From the NCBI RefSeq assembly GCF_018499875.1, contig NZ_JAHBAY010000006.1:186001-250000 (forward strand): a stretch of DNA of 64,000 bases, read 5' to 3'. Below, piece after piece: positions 54,071 to 61,220 of this stretch. The position numbers and the translations under genes are program-made. Positions within the stretch are counted from its first letter, which is position 1, and every line of letters begins with the position of its first letter. Source of the DNA: Kineosporia corallincola (GTDB lineage Bacteria > Actinomycetota > Actinomycetes > Actinomycetales > Kineosporiaceae). The notes beneath the pieces were generated by a model. The model saw nothing but the letters and a program-made list of their open reading frames with translations, did no database searches and was not told the DNA's origin.

Positions 54071-55435
54071 TCAGCCGGCGTAGACGCCGAGGAGATCCAG
54101 ACGGGTCAGCACGCCGGTGGGCTTGCCGTCCGCGACCACCATCACGGCATCGACCTGTTCCAGTGACTTCCTGATCACCTCGACCGGTTCTCCTGCGCCG
54201 ACCAGCGGAAGTGGCTGCGACATGTGCCGTTCCACCGGGTCCGCGAGGTTGGCGCGGCCGGTGAACACGGCCTCCAGCAGGGCCCGCTCGCTGACCGACC
54301 CGGCCACCTCACCGGCCATCACCGGCGGCTCGGCCTTGACCACGGGCATCTGCGACACGCCGTACTCGCGCAGGATGTCGATGGCGTCGCGCACCGTCTC
54401 GGTCGGGTGCGTGTGCACCAGCGCGGGCAGGTCGCCGGCCTTGGCGCGCAGCACGTCGCCCACGGTCATGCCGCCGTCCTGGCTGAGGAAGCCGTACGAG
54501 GCCATCCACTGGTCGTTGAAGATCTTGCCCAGGTATCCGCGACCACCGTCGGGCAGCAGCACGACCACCACGTCGTCCTTGGTCAGTTTCTCGGCCGCCC
54601 GCAGTGCCGCGACCACGGCCATGCCGCAGGAACCACCCACCAGCAGGCCCTCCTCCCTGGCCAGCCGGCGGGTCATCGCGAACGAGTCGGCGTCGGAGAC
54701 CGCGATGATCTCGTCCGGCACCGACGGGTCGTAGGCGGACGGCCAGAAGTCCTCACCCACGCCCTCGACCAGATAGGGACGCCCGGTGCCGCCGGAGTAG
54801 ACCGACCCCTCCGGATCGGCGCCGATCACCTTCACCCGGCCCTCGGAGGCCTGCTTGAGGAAGCGGCCGGTGCCGGTGATGGTGCCACCGGTGCCGACGC
54901 CGGCCACGAAATGCGTGACCCGGCCCTCGGTGTCGTTCCAGATCTCCGGCCCGGTAGTGGCGAAGTGGCTCGCCGGCCCCTCCGGGTTGGCGTACTGGTT
55001 CGGCTTCCAGGCGCCCTCGATCTCGCGCACCAGACGGTCGGACACGGAATAGTAGGAATCCGGGTGCTCGGGCGCCACGGCGGTGGGACACACCACCACC
55101 TCGGCCCCGTAGGCGGCCAGGACGTCCCGCTTGTCCTTGCTCACCTTGTCCGGGCAGACGAACACACACTTGTAACCCCTGCGCTGAGCGACGAGCGCCA
55201 GCCCGACCCCGGTGTTGCCGGAGGTGGGCTCCACGATCGTGCCACCAGGACGGAGTAGTCCGTCACGCTCGGCGGCCTCGATCATCCTCAGCGCGATGCG
55301 GTCCTTCACGGATCCGCCCGGGTTGAGGTATTCCACCTTGGCCAGCACGAGGGGTGCCACATGCTCGGCGATCCGGCCCAGCCGGACCAGCGGGGTGTTG
55401 CCCATCAGCTCAACGATCGACTCGGCGTACTTCAC
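54071..55435 (-). CDS. cbs: Cystathionine beta-synthase
   Basis: Fold-type II PLP enzyme (454 aa) that makes cystathionine from serine and homocysteine, the entry to reverse transsulfuration. The PLP lysine is in LNPGGSVKDRIALRMIE (Lys44), with PTSGNTGVGLALVAQRRGYK, GVGTGGTITGTGRFLK and GLLVGGSCGMAVVAAL. Two CBS regulatory repeats follow from about residue 335 (MTVGDVLRAKAGDLPALVHT and HMSQPLPLVGAGEPVEVI). The GTG at 55435 fits the family start; ATG at 55453 is possible. Synteny equals Rv1077, with the SGNH hydrolase gene 39 bp upstream. Confidence 0.95.
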   Translation of the reverse strand: MKYAESIVELMGNTPLVRLGRIAEHVAPLVLAKVEYLNPGGSVKDRIALRMIEAAERDGLLRPGGTIVEPTSGNTGVGLALVAQRRGYKCVFVCPDKVSKDKRDVLAAYGAEVVVCPTAVAPEHPDSYYSVSDRLVREIEGAWKPNQYANPEGPASHFATTGPEIWNDTEGRVTHFVAGVGTGGTITGTGRFLKQASEGRVKVIGADPEGSVYSGGTGRPYLVEGVGEDFWPSAYDPSVPDEIIAVSDADSFAMTRRLAREEGLLVGGSCGMAVVAALRAAEKLTKDDVVVVLLPDGGRGYLGKIFNDQWMASYGFLSQDGGMTVGDVLRAKAGDLPALVHTHPTETVRDAIDILREYGVSQMPVVKAEPPVMAGEVAGSVSERALLEAVFTGRANLADPVERHMSQPLPLVGAGEPVEVIRKSLEQVDAVMVVADGKPTGVLTRLDLLGVYAG

Positions 55436-55474
55436 AGGCCCATCCAACCCCACCGGCCGGGCATTCGCAGGTAG

Positions 55475-56509
55475 CTACGCGCTCGGTGACGACTCGCCGG
55501 GCGTCACCGACACCTCGTGCCCGCCCGCCGCGGCCTGGGGCGCCCGGCGGCGACGGAACGCCGCCCAGCGACCGCGAGGGCCACGCTCGGCCCCGGACAC
55601 CTCGATGCCGGACACCTCGGTGCCGGCCGTGTCGACGGCCCGGACCGCGGCGTGCGCCACGTCGTCGATGCCCTCGCCCCGGCCCAGGTCGGGCACCCGG
55701 TCGCGCTCGCCCGCCGGGTAACCGAGGACGGTGGCGACGCTGGGCAGGATCGCCTCGGCCACCCGGGCGTAGCCGGTGGGCGAGGGATGGAACCGGTCGC
55801 TGGCGAACATCTCGACACGGTGCTGCCGGAACTCGTCGCCCAGCAGGTCGGCCAGCGACACCGTGGCGCCGCCCGCCTCGACCACGCCGATGGTCTGCGC
55901 GGCGGCCAGCTGACGGCTCAGCCGCTGCGCGACATACCGCAGTGGGCGCGGGATCTCCTGGATCGTGCCGAGGTCGGGACAGGTGCCGACGACGACCTCG
56001 ACACCGGCCTCGCGCAGCTTGCGCACCGACGCCTCCAGGGCGCGGACCGCGACCTGCGGCTTGACCCGGTGGGTCACGTCGTTGGCGCCGACCATGATCA
56101 CCACGACGTCGGGCTTCGGCCCCTCGTCGAGGGCCCGGGCGGTCTGCCCCTCCAGCTCCCAGGACTGCCCACCGACCCGGCCCAGCATGCGCATCCGCAC
56201 CGGCCGCCGGGCGATCGGCGCCAGACCGGCCGCGATCACCGCGCCGGGGGTCTGCCGGCCGTGGTCGGCGCCGAGCCCGACCGAGGTCGAGTCGCCGAGC
56301 ATGACCAGCTGGATCGGCTCGCCCGGGAAGTCGCCGTAGAGCCCCTCACCGCCGGGACCGGCGTTACCGAAGGGCTGCCCGATCACCTTGCGCGCGATCT
56401 TCACCTCGGCCAGCACCAGACCGTAGGCCGCCGCCCCCAGCGCACCGATGCCCCCACCGCCGAATGCCGCCGCTGCTGCGATCTTCCGCGCTCTTCCGGC
56501 TCGACTCAT
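55475..56509 (-). CDS. SGNH/GDSL-family hydrolase, membrane-anchored
   Basis: A 344-aa lipase/esterase-like protein. A non-cleaved hydrophobic N-terminus (KIAAAAAFGGGGIGALGAAA) precedes the SGNH blocks: VMLGDSTSVGLGAD (Ser), GRVGGQSWELEGQ (Gly), IMVGANDVTH (Asn) and SDRFHPSPTGY (Asp/His). The last 80 residues are charged low-complexity sequence. Rv1075c has the same position in M. tuberculosis and is reported as an esterase. The start is the ATG at 56509 with GGGAG 7 nt upstream. It is probably co-transcribed with cbs, 39 bp downstream. Confidence 0.9.
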   Translation of the reverse strand: MSRAGRARKIAAAAAFGGGGIGALGAAAYGLVLAEVKIARKVIGQPFGNAGPGGEGLYGDFPGEPIQLVMLGDSTSVGLGADHGRQTPGAVIAAGLAPIARRPVRMRMLGRVGGQSWELEGQTARALDEGPKPDVVVIMVGANDVTHRVKPQVAVRALEASVRKLREAGVEVVVGTCPDLGTIQEIPRPLRYVAQRLSRQLAAAQTIGVVEAGGATVSLADLLGDEFRQHRVEMFASDRFHPSPTGYARVAEAILPSVATVLGYPAGERDRVPDLGRGEGIDDVAHAAVRAVDTAGTEVSGIEVSGAERGPRGRWAAFRRRRAPQAAAGGHEVSVTPGESSPSA

Positions 56510-56797
56510 GTGCGCTCCCTCTCCCTCAGCGGGTACCAGTACCCCAGCCGCAGATGAACAACGGCGGCGAGTTCAGGCAACGCCGTGATCACGGCTCGAA
56601 GACCGTTACCGGTTCCGCTGCACCCACCTTCGTCGCCGGGAGTCCTGCTGTTACACGCCACCTCCCATTGCAGCGCACGGTCTTTGGGATTCTGTTCCCG
56701 AACCGGGGCATAGCGCGACGCGATTCATCTCACGCCGGGTTCCGCTCATGTGCAAGACGCGTTCGGGGGCCGGGCCTGGTTCGGACGCCGGACTGCC
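56510..56797. other. 288-bp intergenic region upstream of the SGNH hydrolase
   Basis: Holds the SGNH-cbs promoter on the minus strand. I see no gene, strong hairpin or RNA gene. Around 56680 there is a short CTTTGGGATTC stretch of lower GC. Confidence 0.5.
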
Positions 56798-57124
56798 TCA
56801 GACCAGGTTGTAGACGTCGCCGATCGCCTCGACCGCGTCCACCCGGAACAGGTCGGTGCGGTCACCGTCGCGCAGCAGGTCGTTGCCCAGCACCAGCATC
56901 TGGTCGGCCAGGGCGTAGGCGGACAGCTCCGGCACCGCGCGACGTGGCTCGCCGTCGGCGTCGGCGGTCAGGTCGGCGATGTGCTGGAGCCCGGCACGGA
57001 TGCGAGCCAGCAGCTGCGCGGCCTCCACCCCCTGCCGGGCCGCCAGCCGCGGACCGACCACGCGCAGGCGGTCGGCACAGCGCTCGAGTCGTTGGGCGGC
57101 GTCGTCATGGGTGGGGCTGAGCAT
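56798..57124 (-). CDS. Small helical hypothetical protein
   Basis: A 108-aa protein that I do not recognise. It is all helical by eye: DAAQRLERCADRLRVVGPRL, QLLARIRAGLQHIADLTADA and LADQMLVLGNDLLRDGDRTD, ending AVEAIGDVYNLV. The ATG at 57124 follows a GGA site, 16 bp after the stop of the glutamine-synthetase-like gene. It is therefore the third gene of that operon and could be a partner or regulator of the enzyme. No catalytic motif is seen. Confidence 0.7.
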   Translation of the reverse strand: MLSPTHDDAAQRLERCADRLRVVGPRLAARQGVEAAQLLARIRAGLQHIADLTADADGEPRRAVPELSAYALADQMLVLGNDLLRDGDRTDLFRVDAVEAIGDVYNLV

Positions 57125-57140
57125 CCGGGAATCCTAGACG

Positions 57141-58466
57141 TCACTGCATCTCGAAGCCGCGCCGTCGTTCCCAGTCCGTCACCGTGGTGCCGAAGGCGTC
57201 CAGCTCGGCGTCGGCGGCACGCAGGCACATCGCCACCACGTCCTCGCCGAAGGCGTTGCGGGCCAGGTCGGACCCGGCGAAGGTCTCCCGGGCCGCGGCC
57301 AGCGTGGCCGGCACCCGGGCCAGCCCCGGCGCCCGCGAGTCACCGATCAGCGGCTGCTCCAGCGGCAGTCCGGCACGGATCCCGTAGAGCCCGCCGGCCA
57401 GCATCCCGGCCAGCGCCAGGTAGGGGTTGACGTCGGCGCCGGGCACCCGGTTCTGCACCCGCAGCGTCTCGCCCCGCCCGGCCACCCGCAGCGCGCTGGC
57501 CGTGCCGCCCTCACCCCAGGTGATCGCCGTCGGCGCGGCCGGATCATGGCGGAAACGCTTGTAGGAGTTGACGGTCGGGGCGTAGAGCAGCGTGAAGTCG
57601 CGCAGGGTGGCCAGCACCCCGGCGACGAAACTGCGGAACACCGCGCTGCGCCCGTCGGAGTAGTCCTGGTTGGCGGTGTCGGCGAAGACGAACGCCCCGT
57701 CCAGCCCACGCAGGCTCATCGACAGCCGGGCGCCGTTGCCGGGCCGGTCGTCGTAGCGGGCCATGAAGGTCAGGGACTTGTCGTGACGCCGCGCCAGCTC
57801 GGTGGCCAGGGCCCGGAAGGCGACGTGGTTGTCGGCCGTGCGCACCAGATCGTCGTGCTGGAAGGCGATGTCGTGCTGCCCGGGCACGCCGGTGCCGTGT
57901 GACGAGCGCACCGTGAGCCCGGAGTTGTAGGCGGTCTGCCGCAGGTCGCGCAGCAGGTCCTCGTCGACGTTGGTGCCGCCCAGACCGTTGCCGCTGCCGC
58001 CGGGCAGGGCGCTCCAGAACTGCCCGGCCGCCTCCGCGTAGGTCGCGCCGAACACGGTGAACTGTGAGGACACCGCGCCCGTCGGCACCACCCCGAGGTC
58101 GGCGGCCTCCTTCACCTGCGCGCTGAGCACCTGCCGGGGAGACGTGCGCACCGGCAGGCCGTCGGCCCGGAACAGGTCGCCCTGCACCATCACCGAACCC
58201 GCCAGCCACGGCGCCGGGCGCAGCGTGGCCGGATCGGGCCGCAGCACCAGCGCACCGGACGGCGCGGCCAGCGCGGCCGCGCTCGGATCGGCCCGGCCGG
58301 GCTCCAGATTCAGCCCGCCGGCCAGCACCGAGCCGCTGAAGTGCCGGGCGTGCACCCGTTCTCCCTGCAACCGGCCGGCCGGGTCGGTCCACACCACGAG
58401 AACGGTGTCGACGTGCCCGGAGCCGACCAGACGCTCGAACTCCTCCAGCTCCAGCGGTGCGGCCAT
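57141..58466 (-). CDS. Glutamine-synthetase-like protein with altered active-site residues
   Basis: A 441-aa protein of the GlnA family (gamma-glutamyl ligases such as GlnA3/GlnA4). It keeps the fold markers TVLVVWTDPAGRLQGERV, VPGQHDIAFQHDD, SYKRFRHDPAAPTAITWGEG and VPGADVNPYLALAGML. Several residues that bind metal or substrate in the family look changed: PGQxE has Asp, the glycine-His stretch GSGMHxH is NGARLSMS, and the usual NR and E-N-R positions read GG and Q-N-R. It may have a different substrate, or be non-catalytic. It lies 19 bp after the APS-kinase-like gene in one operon. The start is the ATG at 58466 with GGAGGGAG upstream. Confidence 0.82.
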   Translation of the reverse strand: MAAPLELEEFERLVGSGHVDTVLVVWTDPAGRLQGERVHARHFSGSVLAGGLNLEPGRADPSAAALAAPSGALVLRPDPATLRPAPWLAGSVMVQGDLFRADGLPVRTSPRQVLSAQVKEAADLGVVPTGAVSSQFTVFGATYAEAAGQFWSALPGGSGNGLGGTNVDEDLLRDLRQTAYNSGLTVRSSHGTGVPGQHDIAFQHDDLVRTADNHVAFRALATELARRHDKSLTFMARYDDRPGNGARLSMSLRGLDGAFVFADTANQDYSDGRSAVFRSFVAGVLATLRDFTLLYAPTVNSYKRFRHDPAAPTAITWGEGGTASALRVAGRGETLRVQNRVPGADVNPYLALAGMLAGGLYGIRAGLPLEQPLIGDSRAPGLARVPATLAAARETFAGSDLARNAFGEDVVAMCLRAADAELDAFGTTVTDWERRRGFEMQ

Positions 58467-58485
58467 CGCGTCTCCCTCCGTGGAC

Positions 58486-59841
58486 CTACTCGGTCTTCTC
58501 CGGCGCCACCAGGTAGCCCCGCTCGGTCAGCAGCGCCCAGACCTGGTCGACGGCGGCCTCGATCGGGATGCCGGTGGTGTCGATGCGCAGCTCCGGGCCG
58601 GCCGGGGTCTCGTAGGGCGAGGAGATACCGGTGAAGTCCGGGATCTCGCCGCGCCGGGCCTTGGCGTAGAGACCCTTCCGGTCCCGGCGCTCGCACTCCT
58701 CCAGCGGGGTGGAGATGTGCACCAGCACGAAGTCGCCCACCTGCTCGACCCCGGCGCGGACCTCGGCCCGCACCGACTCGAACGGCGCGATCGGCGCGCA
58801 GATCGCCAGTCCGCCGTGCCTGGTCACCTCGGCGGCCACGAACCCGATCCGGCGGATGTTCAGGTCGCGGTCCGCCCGGCTGAAGGTCAGCCCGGCCGAG
58901 AGCATGCGCCGCACCTCGTCGCCGTCGAGCAGCGAGACGGTGCGCGTGGTGTGGTCGAGAAGCCGCTCGGCCAGGGCCTTCGCCACCGTTGACTTGCCCG
59001 ATCCGGACAGCCCGGTGAAGAACAGCGTCAGCCCTCGACGGTGGGGCGGGGGGACGGCGCGGGCGTGCTCACGGGCGAAGGCCGGATGCAGTTCGCCCTC
59101 GGCCGGCCCGGGCACGAGCACCTCGGTGGCGCCGTGCGCCCGCGCGACCGCGGTCAGCAGCGCCACGTCGTCGACCGCGACCGACCGGGGGACGACGACG
59201 GGTACGGCCACCGCCGCCGGTGCTCCCGGATCCGGCTCGGCCGCGACGTCACGCACCGCCCGCCAGAGTCCGTCGGCCGGCAGGGGCAGCGTGCGGCCGG
59301 TGCCCGCGACGGCGATCCAGAGCAGCCGGTGGCTCGTGTTCAGGGCCTGAGCACGCAGCTGCTCCACCTGGGCCGCGGTGAGGAGAGTGGTGACGACCAC
59401 GGCGAGCACCGGGGAGGCGGACCCCGCGTCGTCAGGGCCGGTGGCGGCCGGGTCGGTGCCCGCCAGGTCCGCGCGCACCTGCGCCGGGGTGCGACGGGCG
59501 GCGCGCACCGGAGCGTGGGTGAACGGACGGCGAGGCGTGAACGTGAGCATCGGCAGACTCGCGGTGCCGCCTTGCTCACCCGAGGCGACCCCCGCCACCG
59601 CGAGGCTCATCCCCGCGACCGGCGTGCCCTCGGCGTCTTCGAGCACCACCGTGTCACCGGCGGCGAGCCGCCCGGAGATCTCGGGCGGCAGACCGGAGGC
59701 CCCCTGAGGACCGAAGGTCTGCTCCAGGCCGGCCGCGACCGGCAGCGCACCGCTGAGCACCAGCTCGGCGATCTCGAGCACCTGCTGCGGCGGGTGCCAG
59801 CTGAACTCGGTGGACGGGCTGGGCGACGGGTTCTCGGGCAC
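58486..59841 (-). CDS. cysC: Adenylylsulfate (APS) kinase with an extra N-terminal region
   Basis: A 451-aa protein. From about residue 265 the APS kinase domain runs LTLFFTGLSGSGKSTVAKAL (Walker A), SLLDGDEVRRMLSAGLTFSR, DLNIRRIGFVAAEVTRHGGL and LYAKARRGEIPDFTGISSPYE, all family hallmarks. It phosphorylates APS to PAPS. The first 260 residues resemble a degenerate ATP-sulfurylase N-terminal (PUA-like) part without a clear catalytic HxGH, so the sulfurylase step needs another enzyme. The start is GTG at 59841. Downstream in the operon are a glutamine-synthetase-like protein and a small helical protein. Confidence 0.88.
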   Translation of the reverse strand: MPENPSPSPSTEFSWHPPQQVLEIAELVLSGALPVAAGLEQTFGPQGASGLPPEISGRLAAGDTVVLEDAEGTPVAGMSLAVAGVASGEQGGTASLPMLTFTPRRPFTHAPVRAARRTPAQVRADLAGTDPAATGPDDAGSASPVLAVVVTTLLTAAQVEQLRAQALNTSHRLLWIAVAGTGRTLPLPADGLWRAVRDVAAEPDPGAPAAVAVPVVVPRSVAVDDVALLTAVARAHGATEVLVPGPAEGELHPAFAREHARAVPPPHRRGLTLFFTGLSGSGKSTVAKALAERLLDHTTRTVSLLDGDEVRRMLSAGLTFSRADRDLNIRRIGFVAAEVTRHGGLAICAPIAPFESVRAEVRAGVEQVGDFVLVHISTPLEECERRDRKGLYAKARRGEIPDFTGISSPYETPAGPELRIDTTGIPIEAAVDQVWALLTERGYLVAPEKTE

Positions 59842-59903
59842 GGCGTCAGCCTATGGCCTGATCCTGTCCCCGGCAGGGTCCGGAACAGGACAGGTGCGGA
59901 CAA

Positions 59904-59942
59904 AGATCACCCCCGCCGGGAGGAGCCCGGCGGGGGTGATCT
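59904..59942 (-). terminator. Terminator of the Bax-inhibitor-1-like gene
   Basis: Perfect 17-bp arms (59904-59920, 59926-59942) with loop AGGAG, followed on the minus strand by TTTGT. It lies 18 bp after the stop at 59961. Confidence 0.9.
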
Positions 59943-59960
59943 GCTTCAGGACCTGGCGGC

Positions 59961-60761
59961 TCAGTCGTCGCCGCGCAGGATCGCCAGCAGGCGCAGGATC
60001 TCGATGTACAGCCAGACCAGCGTGACCACGAGGCCGAACGCGGCGGTCCAGGCGTACTCCTGCGGCAGCCCGTTGCGGATGCCCTGCTCGACGAAGTCGA
60101 AGTCGAGCACCAGGAAGAAGGCGGCCAGGCCGACACCGAAGGCGGCGATCAGCCAGCCCAGCGGGCTGTTGTAGGCGTTGTTGCCGCTGATCCACGAGAC
60201 CAGCATGTTGATCAGGCCGAAGGCCAGGTAGCCGAAGCCCGCGATCATCAGGATCTTGGTGAACTTCGGGGTGGCCTTGACCACACCGAACTTGTACAGC
60301 GCCAGCATGGCCACGAAGGCGCCCAGGGTGCCCAGCACGGCCTGCGCGACGATGCCGTCGTACAGCGTGTTGAACAGCAGGCTGATGCCACCGACGAAGA
60401 GGCCCTCGGCCGCCGCGTAGACGAACATCAGGGCCGGGCGGATCTTCTTGCTGAACGAGATGATCAGGCTCATCACGAGGCCGACGATGGCGCCCCCGAA
60501 GACCAGCGGCGCGAGGATCGGGTCGCTCGGCTCGACCAGCGCGAACACGGCCACGGCGGTGACCAGCAGGACACCGAACAGCGACGCGGTACGCATGATC
60601 ACGTCGTCGAGGGTCATCCGGTCGGTGTTGCGCCAGGAAGCCGCAGGCTTGTCGTACATGCCTTGCAGATCGTCCGCGCTCGGGGTGCGCGCGTCGAACG
60701 TCGCGTAGCCCCCACGCGAGAACTGCTCGCTGCGCCCGAAGACGGGGTTTCTGCTTTCCAT
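59961..60761 (-). CDS. Bax inhibitor-1/YccA-family membrane protein
   Basis: A 266-aa protein with a cytoplasmic N-terminus of about 55 residues (RNPVFGRSEQFSRGGYATFD) and seven transmembrane helices. The family features are SLFGVLLVTAVAVFALV, YAAAEGLFVGGISLLFNTLY and the C-terminal FVEQGIRNGLPQEYAWTAAF. That segment has the two conserved acidic residues in DFDFVEQG thought to gate calcium leak in BI-1 proteins. The start is the ATG at 60761 with GGAGG 4 nt upstream. It is a single gene with its own terminator. Confidence 0.92.
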   Translation of the reverse strand: MESRNPVFGRSEQFSRGGYATFDARTPSADDLQGMYDKPAASWRNTDRMTLDDVIMRTASLFGVLLVTAVAVFALVEPSDPILAPLVFGGAIVGLVMSLIISFSKKIRPALMFVYAAAEGLFVGGISLLFNTLYDGIVAQAVLGTLGAFVAMLALYKFGVVKATPKFTKILMIAGFGYLAFGLINMLVSWISGNNAYNSPLGWLIAAFGVGLAAFFLVLDFDFVEQGIRNGLPQEYAWTAAFGLVVTLVWLYIEILRLLAILRGDD

Positions 60762-61220
60762 CGGTCCTCCGACCGTTGTTCGTGTCTCCTTCTGCCCGTA
60801 GTTGGCCACGTCCGGGCACGGTCGACCTTGTGCGACCGTTGTGAATCTAATGTTTCGACGACCGGGGAAGTTCCCATCCCGGCGATCTTTCTCAGAACTT
60901 TTCCTGGACGCTTTATGGACGCCCCCGGACACCCCCGGTGAGCGCCGTCGTGCTCCGGATCAGCCCGGATGACCACGTTCTGTCTCCGAGTTCCTCATCG
61001 TCCGGCCACGCCCCAGCCCTGGATGTCCCGTTACGCGTGGGTTGACTGTGTCGGGAGTGACCCGAGCGGCGTTACCCTTCTGCCCCCAGCGTGATTGCAC
61101 CGTTCGATGTCGAAATGGATGTCACGGCGCGCGATGGACCGGCGGCGACGAAGGCAGGAGCCAGGACGAGATGAGGGTTGACCGGACCGGTCTCCCCACC
61201 CGGCTGAACCGTGGATCCGA
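60762..61220. other. 460-bp divergent promoter region
   Basis: Lies between the Bax-inhibitor-1-like gene (minus) and the GGDEF-EAL gene (plus). A TTGACT near 61041 may be a -35 element, though no good -10 is paired with it. A short reading frame at 61171 (24 codons) ends 6 bp before the GGDEF-EAL... start region and could be a leader peptide, but I see no support. Confidence 0.5.

Noticed and set aside
60762-61220. Leader peptide at 61171 before the GGDEF-EAL gene
   Set aside because: Short, no repeated regulatory codons and no attenuator hairpin after it.
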